Source: Pempheris klunzingeri
Taxonomy: Eukaryota; Chordata; Actinopteri; Acropomatiformes; Pempheridae
Reading direction: 5' to 3'
Length of the DNA stretch: 64,000 nucleotides
Assembly: GCF_042242105.1 (NCBI RefSeq)
Contig: NC_092016.1
Span: 9,252,501-9,316,500, forward strand
Position 1 is the stretch's first letter; every line of letters starts with the position of its first letter. The position numbers and the translations under genes were made by a program. Under the pieces are notes generated by a model. It was given only the letters and a program-made list of their open reading frames with translations, made no database searches and was not told the origin of the DNA. Positions 48,893 to 61,893 of this stretch are shown here, one piece after another.

Positions 48893-49040
48893 GCAATTGG
48901 GGCAGATGCAGCTCAGGTGGTAGAGCTCATTAATCACAGGGTTGGTGGTTTGATCCCCGACTCCACCTGTCAAAGGATGGAAAAAATGTAAACTGCTTTG
49001 GACAAAGTTGTGTGCCAAATGAATGTAATATGTAGACACC
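48893..49040 (+). mobile_element. tRNA-derived SINE
   Basis: A tRNA-like head has an A box (GCTCAGGTGGTAGAG, about 48911-48925) and a B box (GGTTTGATCCC, 48947-48957) at RNA polymerase III spacing. It is followed by a body ending CTTTGGACAAAGTTGTGTGC and CCAAATGAATGTAATATG, close to the TTTGGATAAAAGCGTCTGCC-type tail of fish SINEs. Several substitutions indicate an old, inactive copy. It is not a functional tRNA: the acceptor stem is not formed. Confidence 0.75.
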
Positions 49041-52000
49041 CTAAGTATGGCATTTGGGCTGCATTTAGGAAAATAATTGAGTGTCTTAAAATGGACTGGC
49101 ATGTGCTCGTCTCCAACTACAAGAATTGAGAAATCAAATATTACAGCAAAATAGAAACTTTAACTTTCTCTAGTAAGTAACCTCTCTGTCCAGAGAAACC
49201 TGATCATTTCGTCACTTTAGAAACCATCACAGGTGATAAATATGTCACATAATTTCTGTGGAACAAATTTCATATAGCTGCCTTAAGTTGTATTCTGCAG
49301 TTAGACATCCCTATTTGCCCCGGGCTTGGTACTTGCTCCACTAGGCTTACCTTTAAACCACAAAACTCAGTAGCACTATCGAAGACAAATAAAACAAATC
49401 TTTATCGAGCTCCATTTCCATAATGCAGTTTCTTTTTGAATATCCCTCTTTGTGGGTTTTCCACAGTACAAGTCTGAGACAAATTCAAGCCCGGCTATTC
49501 TACAGTGCTAAGGTTCTCAGCTCTGTTTGATTAGGGCAACACACAGGAGGTCCACTGCCACGGTGTTTTCTTTACCTGGGCCCATAACTCTTAAAAACAC
49601 ACAAACACTTGGGTTGTAAATGACCTGTTCATCACACAGTGACAGGAGAGGTGATTCTGGATTCTTGGTGGGCCAGGTGTGCAGATCAGGACAGCTGTGC
49701 CGTGCCAAGACCTGTTGGCATGGTGACGCGGGACCATGGAAAGTTCTGGAATCTGTCGCTGCTGGCAGGGCCGAGCTCCTGAACGGGACTGGTGTTGGCT
49801 TTGCCTCCAGCTGTTTCTTTACAGACATGCTGAACGCCAGCAACAGCCAGGGGCCAAGATCAGCCCAGCGAGTCTGGCCACACACAGGCCACTTACACGC
49901 ACACACACACTCTTGCACACACACACATACGTATACCCCCACAGTTATACAAGCATATACAAACAAACACACAAGCATTTTCTGCAATAAGCCCATCGCT
50001 GCCAGAGCAACAACATGCAACAAACCCAAACTTATTTTCACACGTCTGTTTTCTTCATATTCCCAAAGCATATCATTATCGATAAACACACATATAATAT
50101 TATTTACAGTATGTTCTTGTTTTGTATGGCATGTCACTCATACTTGCGTTTGTGTTTCTAATAATCCTCATTTGTTTTATTAATTCTACTTTTGCTTTAC
50201 TTCCCCCCAATACCTCTTTATTTCCCCCGATTTTGTTCTCATTCTTTAATAATTCTTCCTTGTCTCTTTATTTGAATATGTATTCAAATTGCTTGCTTTA
50301 TTGCTTTTTTGTAATTGGAAAGCACTTTGTAACCCTGGTTTTAAAAAAGTGTTGTGCAAATAATTTAGCTTACTTACTTAGTGCCTGCTTGGTTTGTTTT
50401 TCTTGCTGCATGGTGTTTGCTAGCCTGGTAATCAGACTGAACTGTCATTTGTTTTCACTTAATGTGCTGAAAAAATATCTAGACTTGACCAGCAATTCAA
50501 AGGTGTTGAACCAGGTGCTGTGATAATGTAATGTTTTCTATGATCACATATTGAACAATACACTTCTTTGTGTACAACCATTACAATAATGACAATAATA
50601 AACACATTAGAAGCTTGAAATCATACATTTAAACAGCGTGCCAATCAGCTTTACAGCGCTGGAAACCTTCTTGGAAAAATGTTCTACAGATGTTACTTCT
50701 GTCTGTGAAAAAATATACAAAACTCACCCTTCCAGTTCTTAACTAATTATAAAGTGACAATGTAATACACAGTACTGGAATGTTCCCACTGTAGCTCAGT
50801 ACTATCAGTAGTGTTTGAAACCTTTGATTGAGGAACCTTTGAAGGTGGTGTCAGTGAATAATTGCTCTGTTGAAACGGCCCCACCACAGAAAAATAAACT
50901 TGCCATCTTTTGTTTTCCTTGTGTGGTTGATGGTAATTCATTGAGTAAAGCGAAATGGGAGGGAATTCTTTCGAGGCTTTTGTTTGCTAATTCATTACGT
51001 TCTCAGGACCGGGAAAAGTGGCTGCGGAAATTAAAATTTATTGAAATCTATTTCAGTGGTAAAGTTGGCTGTGTTTCTTGGAGAGTCGAGCCCTTTTTTA
51101 AACTTGCACATTGAGTTTTGGTCAGCGAGGAGGTGAACGGCTTTTGTGGCTGTGCTCTGAGGGAGGAATGTGTAGGTTTGTGGCCGGTGGAAACCTGCAG
51201 TTAGAGGAGCTAGTCATAATGGCAAGGTATAGATTTATCAGCAGTCTTTCATGTGTAAAAGAAAACATTGTGATTCTTATTCCTGCATAATGCAGCATGA
51301 CATCACAAAATGTGTCGATCAAATAAGGCATCACAGCTACAAGTTGTGCTTTAAGGAACCGACCCAACTGAGGAACTCACAATGTAAGGTATTCTGGGAA
51401 ATGTAGGAAATCTACTACTGGAAATACAATTCGATAATAGTAAAGGTACCTTAAAGCGAGGTAAAGCAGAGTTACCAGATTTACTGCTAGAGATCTCCTG
51501 AATGGGCGTTGGGCCGAATCCAGGCACATTTTTAAAATCCAATCCTTCCTTTACTCAACTCTGTTGTGTTTTGTCCAGTGGAGCGCTGCTCTTCTTAATC
51601 ACAGCCAGGCACAACAGTGCATGATTTACAGCATAGGCAAAGCTTCGTCAACATGGAAGGTTCAGCAGTGGTCACTACAAGACTTTAACTTGGTCGTTTT
51701 TTCATCAAAGAAATTTGCAGATTTGAGAGTTATTTCTGTTAAGACCTATACAGCTGCGTCAGTCTCGTTCACGCTCGTTACTATTTTCACACATTTTTTC
51801 TGTCTCTTTTTTTTTTCTGGCTTTGGCACAGGTACGTGATTCTTGATCCCACCTACAAAGCTTTGATTGGCGCAGTAGTTTTGGCAGTCGATAGCACAAC
51901 ACCAGACCTTTTTGAATCACTAAAAAATGTAGACATCTAACCAGAGGTCTGGAATCTGGCTGATTTTTGCAGGTTTTGATAGGTCAAAAACAATGCAATC

Positions 52001-55000
52001 ACAACATATGGCATTCCTAATGTACAGTATTTGAGAAACTGTTATGCTCATTTTCCGCTGCATGCATTGTGTCACCAGCAGGTTTCACATGTGCAAAGTT
52101 TCATTTAAAGCTCCGTCCATCGTCCGGCAGCTGAATAGCCTGCTGAGATGAAGTATGACCTGACTGACTGAAAGACTTCCTCTTTGCTGTCCCTCTCACC
52201 GGGCACAGAGTGGGTGGATATGGTTAGCAGCAGTCATAACAAGCATTTTTCAAAATGAGCTTCATCTGATGACAGGCTCGGACATATTGAATGCTCGACA
52301 GTGTTTTCCAGTCCAAGTCTCTGATGACGCTGTCCAACAAAGACGCTGCCCTCCAACTGTATAGGGAGAGGAAATAGAAAAAAAAAAAAAAGGTTTTGAA
52401 CTGGAGCAGGACAGCAATGTTTTATGCATTTCACCCACAGCTGGACATGCACGGCTTCCTCAAGCTGCTACAGCAATTTTCACTGCATTCACCCCAAATC
52501 ATTATGTTGTCACTTCAATTTGAGTCTCACATATGGCATTATATGTCTTAATGCATGTGGTTACCGCACTTATTACTTTACCAGAGCGTGTCCATCAACT
52601 TGCAAAGCTTCACCAATAAACTAATTTCCATTTACTGTCCACTGCTGATGTTGTAAGTACATCTTTGCTTTCCATATCCGTAGCGACTGCCAGCTCTCGT
52701 CCAACCCACCCATCTGGTCTCATTTTGACACCCGACATTGCCATCATGTAAGTCAGAGAAAGTAAGAGCTATAGAAAGGTGACAACAGTTTTTCCTCCTA
52801 GTTTACCACCCTGCACCACACTGAGTCTGACAAGCTGCTGAAAAATAGGACCGGGTCACATTTCAGCCTCAGAAGAATGTGCAGGGGCTGTGAGTAACCC
52901 TGTGGTCTGCTTCGGCATGTTTGGTCTGGCTCTTCATAATATCATGTAGTGTGCCATTGAGGATTGAGGGCATGAACACCAAAGAGAAGTGCCGAGGGCG
53001 TTCCTTCTTTGGACCAAAATCGATGCCAAAACCTAATAGTAGCACTGTAATCAGTCTTCCCCCTAATATTAGCACCATGGCTTTTTTCTCCAGGGTGGCG
53101 GTTGGTGTGTTTGGCTCAGTGCATCCTGTTTGACCTTAAATTCAGTCCTGTGGCTTTCTAAAGCACCTCTTGGCATAATCAGCAGTCAGCACATTAACAA
53201 AATTCAGCATTAACCTTGTGTAAGATGCTTTTACCTGAATGTAATACTGATGATAATGATACCAGTGATTTCAAAAACATCCCCTATTTCAAAAATAATC
53301 CCTCTTAAAAACAAAATGGATTACTGAATTGATCCATTATGCTTCTTGGTATGTCAGATGTATTAACTTTTGAGCTATTTTTGCCACATGGTTTTATCAT
53401 TGAACTCCATTCAGGAAATCTTATGGAACTGGTTCCTCTTTTATCAAAACCAGAAGTGCTGGTGATGGCGGGCTACAGCAGGCACCGAGAAAGAGTCCAG
53501 TTACACAGAGAAATAAATTATGTGTCCCAAAAGGACTGGACATGAACTTAAAGATAACTTGATCAATGCTTTTCATGGTTGATATTCAATATCCCCCCCG
53601 CTGGAAATTGTTGCACCTCTTTCGCTGCAGGGTTGCCTTCTACTGTTGCACCTGTGCTGAATTTGCAGGAAAACTCATATCCTAACTCGAAAGAGAAGAG
53701 CTTGTCAATTAAACTAGAAGCCGATCTCTGGTCAATCAAGCCACCCAGTATGCGCTCTCACTGTGAATTAAAATTAAAATTGATATCCCCAGCAAGGCCA
53801 ATATTTTTTGTTCTGCCACTAAATGTCGGCGATTTATCATTCAAACATCCCAGGGTTTTGTGTAGGTACTTTTGGACCTCAGGTTCAGTGGGTTTGATGC
53901 TCAGCCAGGGACAATATCAAATCCATGCCAAGAGTCCAAGCTGTGAACGCTTGTCTGAGAGTTACCGTAAATCCTTCTGCTCGCACCACTAAGAAGCTCA
54001 GAAAGCCACAGCCCTGCTATTTGCCACCCCTGTGGTCCTTACAGGTAGCCACTGAGACTCCCCAAATTATGATCTTCGTGTATAGGGGAGCAATGCAAGA
54101 ACAGAGCTCAATGAATAAAGGCCTACCTGTTGCCCCTTATTTTCCTCAGTGGATAAGGACTGGGGCTGTCAGTTTTCCTCTGTGTTGATTAATCTGGCAC
54201 TTTATTGGATATGATCCTGATGATTAATGGCATATTATCCTGGAAAGGTTGCCCCTCTGATAAAAACATTCAGATTTCAGATATTTCCTGGTTGAACCTG
54301 ATATTTCTGGCGGTTATTCCTTAACATGCTAAACCTTTGAATGTGATATAAACATAACTCCATCAGCTTAAGTCAACCATTTGCACTATCTCACTTTAGA
54401 AATTAATTTATTACGTCAGTCAGTTACTGTTTTCTGACATTTTTCAAATTATACTTGATATTAATTTTACCTTTAACCTTTTTAAGCATTTCTTCTGACC
54501 CAACCTTAGTAGTTTAAGTGTAATGATTTGTTTTATTATATCTTAAACCATTCACTGATACTGGTCAAATCATACCTAATACAGCCTCAAGTGGATCATG
54601 GTTCATTAATGTTCGTCTGTCCGGGTTTAATTAGCAAATCATTTGAGTGTAAAACAATGAATTAGTATAATGTCAGTAAACATAACAATGTTCTTAATTT
54701 AGACTTTTTTTTCCAGATGGAAAATGGGCCATCAGAGGGGTCCAGAAGGTGAAGTCCAACACTGCCCCCACCAGGAGCTCCCAGCAGGGTTCTGGGATCA
54801 CACATCAAGGTCTGTCGATGGCCCTCGACCCCTGCCGAGGCCTCTGTGACTGGGAGGAGCCAAGTTTGAGTGGGCCGGAGGAGACAACACACCATTGCTG
54901 TGTGCAACTGCACAGTGAGTCCTTTCGCTCGTTGCCATGCTGTAGCTGACCGCAGGATTGCAATGTTTACTTAAGAGCCGGTGCATAAGAGAAAGGCGGA

Positions 55001-58000
55001 CCACCGGCAGTCACCACCCGCCGGGCCCTGGGCAGGACCTGGGGCTCATCTTTGTTGAAAATGGCTCTGGAACCTGCCACCTCCCACCGGGCTGGCCTAT
55101 ATTTAGCAACAAACTGAAAAACCTCCTCATTCTTAAAAATCTGTTTAGGTTTCCATTGAGAAGGGGTTTCAGAGGAGGACGGGTGGTGATGCTGCACTCC
55201 TGTGGTCTGAGAGGTGCTTCTCTTTACCCTGGACTCACCTGTACAAGACATTTATGTTAACAGCTTACTTGGGATGGAAATAGTCTATCTCCGAAATGTG
55301 GTGAAATAAGAAGATGGGTTCTGGGGAATCCAGTAAGAGACATTGTTATGCCACACAGCTACGCAGCAGTATAGAGACACAGTGATAAGATTAGTATCAG
55401 AAGCACCCTTGCTAATACACCTAATCTCTTTACCTAGATATAAACTGAAATTGTCACTTTCCTCTGATCTTTGACACACTGTGGAATTAACATGGAAAGT
55501 GGTTATTGAGTCTCTTGAGGGGTGTGACACCTCATATGGTGACCAATGTGCACAAAGATGATCGTTATTACATTGAAGGTACAGGAACAAATGAGTAATT
55601 CACAGTGAAAGAAAAAATGTCCATACACTGAATTTACAAGCTCGCTTTTGATTGTTTAAACAAGATCATTCAGAAATTAATAACTAACTAATGGAATAAA
55701 ACTTAGTACTTAGTTATCAGAATATGGGATTTCAGTCCTAAACTCAGGTGTTTATTTTCTAGTCCAGATATAACTTTCTCAAAAGTATTCTTTTTAACAT
55801 CTGAATGTTTAATCCTTGACTATTTTTGCTTCAATTGCTAAAGACATAGTGTTGCATGTTTCCTTCCTAATGAAAGTGACGATTTGCTGACTCTGTCTTT
55901 TTCTGTTTGCGTGCTGTTCTACTCTTCCCACTTCTCAACGTCTCATTGAACTCGGGAGGAGGGCAAATCCAAGACAGGACATGCGTATTACATGTTTTCA
56001 TTTGCCCTCATATATGCCTGAATAGTGAAACAATCCCTCTTTTCATGCCCATGGTTTCATTCAGTGGGTGGCGAGAGCACCACTATGATTGAGGATGAGG
56101 GAGCTGGGTGATTTTTTCCAAGGTGAGCACCTCATGGGAGATGACTGCTCGCTGCCATTAGTTTAAGTGCAGGAGTGTCAGTTAACCCGACACTGGCACC
56201 AGGAATACTTAATGCCAGATGGAGGGAGCTGTCCTTGAAGTCGTAACAAGCAGGCGCAGAGAAACAAGCCTTTATTCAGTGTGAGAGAACATAGAAAAAA
56301 TTGATAACTTAGCAAGGTTACCACAAAGTGTATGTTAAATCCCACATAGGAAAGGGAGGGATAAAGGAGATTGAAGGGGGTGGGGAGGGGCAAAAGTCCA
56401 AAGTGGATAAAAACACAGTTTAGATGTTGCTGACTGTAATTTTTGATTGCGTTCAAAATACGCAGGAATATAAAACAAAGCAGTGGTTGTCACGCTAAAG
56501 GGTCCAGCTGCTTAAGAGGTGTCAAATTATTGTACCTCAGCTGGATACATCGGTGTTGGAAGCCAGGGGGTGAGAAAAGAGCCAAACCCAGCAGACTTTG
56601 GCACATTTGTCCTTTACCGCTGGCACGGATGAGCCACGCTGTGAGGCTTCAGAGCATCGATAGGCCCCCGGTGTTTTACTACCCAAAACTATGAGCTGCT
56701 ACAAGAGCCGGACCATCAAGACTACCTCCTGGAAGGACAGTAAACATGACGACAAGTGCTTTTTCCACATGGTGCACCTCCTGGTCCACTGACCAAATAG
56801 TTCTGATGTAGGTCCAGCTGAGGAACAGTCCATTCAGGCAGCGAGGTGGTATGAGGCCTAAAAGTTTCAGTTTTCAAGATTGAATAAATAAGATCATATC
56901 AGCTGAAGTACCAGGTTTTTGGGAATGTGTTCTGGCTGCAGTAGACAGAGCTGAGAGCTATTACTTAAAATAACTTGACACCAGAAGGACCAGTAAGGAA
57001 ATTACAAACACAGTCATGTCAGTCTATGGAAGCACCTCACACAAAGGTCCCCAAAGAGGTCTCTTGTTGTCAGCTTTTATAAAAACCCACTCCCCTCTCT
57101 TTTTTGGTATTTAAATGAAAATTGAGCTCGAGTCCTGCCAACAATTGCAATAAAATGCTGAATGCACTGAGCTGTTGGCATGTTCCCTGATCTGGCACTT
57201 GCACCCATGAGTGCTGCTGAGGCTCTGTTGATTGTCTACTTCTCATTCATTAGGTACTGTTAATGCTGACGCTCCCAAATGGTGACTCTACGTTTGAGTG
57301 AGGGGCCTGTGAGCTCAGAGCCCCGGCATCCGGGAGAGAGAGGAAACAGTTGAGGGGCATGGCGGTGTCACAACCGACACATCACAGGAGGCTTTTGAGA
57401 AGTCTCTGGCTATTCCCATACTGGTCCGGTACCAGTCTTCAGCCATGTGGACAGAAAAACTAAGCAGAGCAGGTCTGTTGAGAGTTTCAGCCAAGTTAAG
57501 CACGGAAATATTTCTTTCCTGTTAACTCAAGAGTCTGGCACTTACCTGTGTGAGGTTGCCCTCTTTTAGTTGCGAGCCATCGGCCATTTGGTTCAGCCGT
57601 GTCAGGCACGTTCAAAAAAAGGCCCACCTGGTGATGAACCATGAGAAAAGTCAAATATGTGGTTTCTGAAATCTTACAAATGGGATGAGTGTTTTGACAC
57701 AATATTGCACTGCATGTCAATGTCTCTTAACTAAGAAAATGTTCACTTTGCTGGTTGTGTTGGCTGAAATAAATTCCCATAGTTGGTGAGGTTTAGGGTT
57801 GCAATGAGTTCCTGAAGGCCTCATCATGGGTCAGCCAGGTCTGTGTTTGGGGTCAATGGATATATTTCTGTTTGGGCAAGGCTGGTGATTGTGTTTGGCA
57901 CACGGTAGCTCACTAGCACAAACTATCCTCTAACCTGCATTAACATATTTTTGACCACATGGGGGCAGCGAAAATAAGCTGAGAATACAACATTGACCTC

Positions 58001-58107
58001 ACCTAAGGAAGTTTATTCGGAGGACTCGTTAGCTATGGAGGGAGATTTGTCTCAGAACTATTAACACTAATGGGGGTCACTTTAGTTGCAATAAAATAGT
58101 CAAATCA

Positions 58108-58237
58108 AATCTAAAATTGGCTTGTGAACTGTTGGATCGCACATCTGAAACATGGTCTCAAAACTATGTCAGTGAATGCACCCGTGTCACTTGATCCACA
58201 AATGCAGATTCAACAGTTCACAAGCCAATTTTAGATT
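58108..58237. repeat. Perfect 27-bp inverted repeat with 76-nt spacer
   Basis: Arms at 58108-58134 and 58211-58237 are exact reverse complements over 27 bases, beginning AATCTAAAATTGGCTTGTGA on the left. Weaker complementarity may extend on both sides. It could fold as a long-stemmed hairpin or be the core of a palindromic element. Confidence 0.85.
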
Positions 58238-60189
58238 AGATCCATCATTACGATCAAAATTTGGATTATTGCAGGTTTCATTTTGTGTGAAGGGTTCATG
58301 ATCTCCTGGACTGTAAAGTTGATTGGAGCTCCTCATCAGTGAAGCTCCTTTGCATTGCAGTGCGTTTGTAGTGGTCACAAACTACTGCAGAAAAGGCACT
58401 TTTAGTGCTTCCAACAGATCAAATTTGTCTTGATCCTTTTATGTCAGTGCATTACATTTTGAGGAGATGGATGGCCTACATTAAGTTTTCCCCCCAGTGA
58501 TCCAACATGGCATCCCCATGGGTGCCTCACTGGAGGCTCAATAGAAATTCTTCATTCCCTACATGAAAGTTCACACACAGTTATGTTTGCCTTAAGTTCA
58601 GTGAGGACATGAGCAAGTGTGTCTCTGTTCTCAATGGCCAAATAAAACGGGAAAAGCCCAAAACATAATAATAATGCAAATACATGAAGCACTTATGATA
58701 CACTCAGGCAGGTGGCCAAATGGGCATCGACAAGGGCCAAAGAGGGAGTCTCATTTTTCCTTCTGACAGAAATGTCTACAACTAAGCATGTGTCCTTTAA
58801 GTAGAGTTTGGATTGTCAACAGATGAAAATATACTGTGCGAGCACTACTAGATGGCTGTTCCTAGGCCAGGACACACAAATCTCAGCTCCTGTGAAATAC
58901 ACAGCTCCTGCTGCCCGCATCCTACCCTCCTTTTTGCACAGGAAACTGCCCAGGACTTGATCTTAATTAGTTTGGCACTGAGTAATAACATCCTCTGAGG
59001 ATTAGAGATTGTTGTGATAGATTAGTGCAGGAAAGCTGACCTTTTTTTAGTTCTGGATGGTACAACAAAATGTTCTGGTGATTTTAAATGGCCTACATGG
59101 TATTTTTTCAAAACAAAATAAACTTTTATAAAATAAATTACACATGCAGCTGCAGACTGTTTGTTTATTATGTAAATGTGAACCAAACAATAGAGACGTA
59201 TGCCCATGAGGTGACAGGACTGTAATCGTACATTGTGCTGAAATTTCATAACTTTGATTAATTTCACAAGTATCTGTTTTGTTGTGTCAGTGGAATTGGA
59301 TCAGACATTCTCTGGGTGGTAAAGGTTGACTTTTCCTAAGCTACTTCTGTGGTTGGCTCAATTGGGATTTAGAAATGCTTAAAATCCAAGATAAACTCAA
59401 CCAAGGAGTCTGTGTTCAACATTTTTGTAAGTGATCAGAAATCCACTTTTAGAACATGGATGTTTGAGTTTGTGTTCATTTGAGATGTGCTGTCTTTTCC
59501 AAACATAATATCACATTTAATAATTAAATCATTAATACAACTTTTCCTTAAGTAGCTGCACACAGGCCTTTATTTTACCATAAACTGCCTTTTGTCTTTC
59601 TCCTGCGAGTTGTTTCTCTTGTTCTTTTGACTTATTTTACAATCATCTGTCAAGAAGCGTCGTCGTATACGCCGACATCAGGTGGAGCAATTCCATTTTA
59701 AATGAACTCACTCTGAAAATGTGAATGTTGACGATTAAAGAGCAGGCTTTGATCATTTTTCAGAGGCCATGACTGTTATGCTTAAAGAGGCACTCTCTAT
59801 GATTTTTGGCCCATGCTTTATTTTCTGTATAAATTACATACAAAGAAAGCTTAAGAGGTGTTTCTCAAGGGCTCAACATTTTTTATGCCTACCCTCCATT
59901 GGCAAATGCACTATGGAAAAGCTGAACTATACTTGAAGTGCTGTATTTTAGTGTGGTTTGGAGCTGAGGTGGGGATCAATTGCTTGGTTTCTGCAGGAGC
60001 ATCCCAGAAAGCCCCAGAGAGGCAGGTCTGAAGGACAGGTGGGGAGCCACACAGTGCCACCTCAAACCACTGTCCCCACGACAGGAAAGGGGGGGGGGCT
60101 CACCACAGAGTTATAGATCAGCATGCCGAGAGGGCCGAGACAGGCAGGAGGCGGTGAAACGCTGCTGTGTCTGTGTGTGAGTGCATAAG

Positions 60190-60555
60190 GGCTGCAACTT
60201 GCGATTATTTTCACTATTTATCATTCTAACAATTATTTACTTCAGTTAATCATTTAGTCTATAAAATGTCCAAAAATACTGAAAAATGTGCCTGGCTCCT
60301 GGCCTCTAAATTTCTGCCAACATCTCATGTTTGTTCAGCGATTCAGTAAGGTGAAACGAAGTGGCAGGTCAGTCTGATTATTAGGGTACCACTAAAATGT
60401 CCATCACAGTTTCCCACAGCCAAAATTGACTTCTACAAATGTCTTGTTTTGTACAAAATTGGCTTAAAACCAAAGATATTCATTTTGCAATAATATAAAA
60501 CAGACAGAACGAGCAAGTCCTCGCACTGGAGAAGCTGGAACCAGTTTATGAGTGC
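60190..60555 (-). mobile_element. MITE-like repeat, family A, with a nested insertion
   Basis: Plus-strand landmarks GGGCTGCAACTTGCGATTAT, TCTATAAAATGTCC, ATGTCCATCACAGTTTCCCA, TACAAATGTCTTGTTTTGTA, AACCAAAGATATTCATTTTG and AGTCCTCGCACTGGAGAAGC mark a minus-oriented copy. The element is interrupted between TGAAAAATGT and CCATCACAG by about 104 foreign bases. Confidence 0.65.
60283..60400. mobile_element. Short insertion with 7-bp target duplication inside the family A copy
   Basis: AAAATGT occurs at 60283-60289 and again at 60394-60400. Removing one copy plus the 104 bases between restores the family A order. The insert itself, about 60290-60393, was not recognised and has no evident terminal repeats. 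Confidence 0.45.
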
Positions 60556-61356
60556 GTTGAGGGTGGCTCAAAGACCGACTATGTCGCCTTTTTTGTTCCT
60601 TTTTTTTTACGTTTTCTTGTTGTGTCCCCCTCGTGTCTTTGGTTTTATAGTTTTACTCTGAACATAAGTGTGTCTGACCTCTGAGCTCCCCCAGATCTTC
60701 TGTGCAGAGACTGTTCCTCGGTCAAGTTGAAAACTATTGCTGATCCTGATGCTGTTGTTGATCAGCTCTGAAACTGCCTCAGGCAAAGTCTCTAAAAGAG
60801 CCAATTCATTGCACATCTCTGGTAAAAAAAAAAAAAAAAAAAAGTATCTTGTTTTCTTTGGCTTTCTCTTGATTGATTACACATTTATAGGTTGTACACT
60901 TGGCTCTCTTTCGGTCTCTTAACCCCCTTTTCCTAAAACTTTATATCTTCTATGCTACATATACCTTTCTGGCTTGAAATTGAACATGAAACCTCAAAGG
61001 AGACAAACCCATGTTTCTTCTAAATAAAGGGGCTCATGCTGCCCTCTTCTGTCACAGAGGCAGACTTCATCTACATGCCCTAAAGACCGCTCACTGCCTG
61101 CATTATGTAATATGGAAACCATTGATGACACTGTAGTTATTGTTCTTAACTAATAACTAACAGTTATTAATCATTTATTGATACACCAACCATGCAACAC
61201 AGACTGACAATGCGTGTGGATAAACGCTTGCCATTAAAACAGTGTCCCCTCATCCCTCAGCACGACTCTAATGAATGATTTAAACATTTGCATTCTCATT
61301 TAAAACCAATAAGGCGAATAACGTGACTAAATCGAAACACTAGTGTAAATATCGTC

Positions 61357-61893
61357 GGCGGGATTTATATAAAACACACAGCCTGCGGTTTCTTTGTGGT
61401 GGCGGCCTGCGAGTGTTCCATTCATAGCCAGCCAATCAGAGCGCAGCTTACTGCGGCCTTCCGTCCAATAGCAGAGCTGCTTCTTGTTCGGCCCTGTTGC
61501 GACCGCGGAGAGACAGAAGCAAGTGGACCGGTTTGAAGCTAAGCTAATTCAGTCATATTACAGCTAGCTAATTTTGCTTTTTTGCATCGGTTCCGTTTGC
61601 GGCACACACGCGCACCAGTTTGCGAAAAATCAGAGCTACCTGTGAGTATTTTAGCTGTTGGGCTAACAAGCAGAGCTGGGCATTTATTTTGGTAAATCGT
61701 TTCTGTCCCGCTAGCTGGATTGGCAGCGGCTACGTTAGGCGCCAGTCTTGTTTGACAACAGCGCTATTCAGTCACGTTCCCGGTGTTGTTGTTTGTAGCC
61801 GCTGACTGATCGCGCTAGTTTCCGTTTGGTGCAAGCGGCAAAAAAAAAAAAAAGAAAGCTCACGGTTGCTAAAAAAACAAAACAAAGCCAAAC
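61357..61893 (+). promoter_or_regulatory. tmpo promoter and 5' untranslated region with cell-cycle-type elements
   Basis: Elements in order: GGCGGGA (61357-61363, E2F-like) next to a TATATAAA-like stretch (from 61366); CCAAT at 61432-61436; CCAAT at 61465-61469, exactly 33 bases on; and TTTGAA at 61532-61537 (CHR-like). Paired CCAAT boxes about 31-33 bp apart upstream of a CHR are typical of genes bound by NF-Y and the DREAM/MuvB complex and expressed at G2/M. The sequence up to 61893 contains an A-run and no visible intron. The start site is not determined. Confidence 0.55.

Larger units (their letters stand above)
34782..61356. other. 26-kb gene-poor interval between pthlh and tmpo
   Basis: No protein-coding gene is supported. 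The first kilobase or so should contain the pthlh first exon(s) and promoter. The rest holds a repeat-dense island at 36.4-39.0 kb, several family A copies, a large palindromic element at 46.7 kb, a SINE at 48.9 kb, microsatellites, and long unassigned tracts. The unassigned tracts at 52-56 kb include GC-richer pieces around 54.7-55.25 kb with splice-like borders. Distal enhancers of pthlh would be expected in such an interval, but nothing in a single sequence proves this. Confidence 0.6.

Noticed and set aside
48900-48970. A tRNA gene
   Set aside because: A and B boxes are present, but the acceptor stem does not pair and SINE body sequence follows directly, so it is a tRNA-derived SINE.
49517-50183. 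Overlapping open frames of 206 (minus) and 187 (plus) residues
   Set aside because: Both run through a CA-rich segment giving CVCVCV or THTHTH runs. Neither has domain motifs, and being open on both strands points to low stop density rather than coding.
53579-53992. 137-residue plus-strand open frame
   Set aside because: Considered as a retroelement fragment, but no reverse-transcriptase or other motif is visible and composition is like the surroundings. Chance is the simpler reading.
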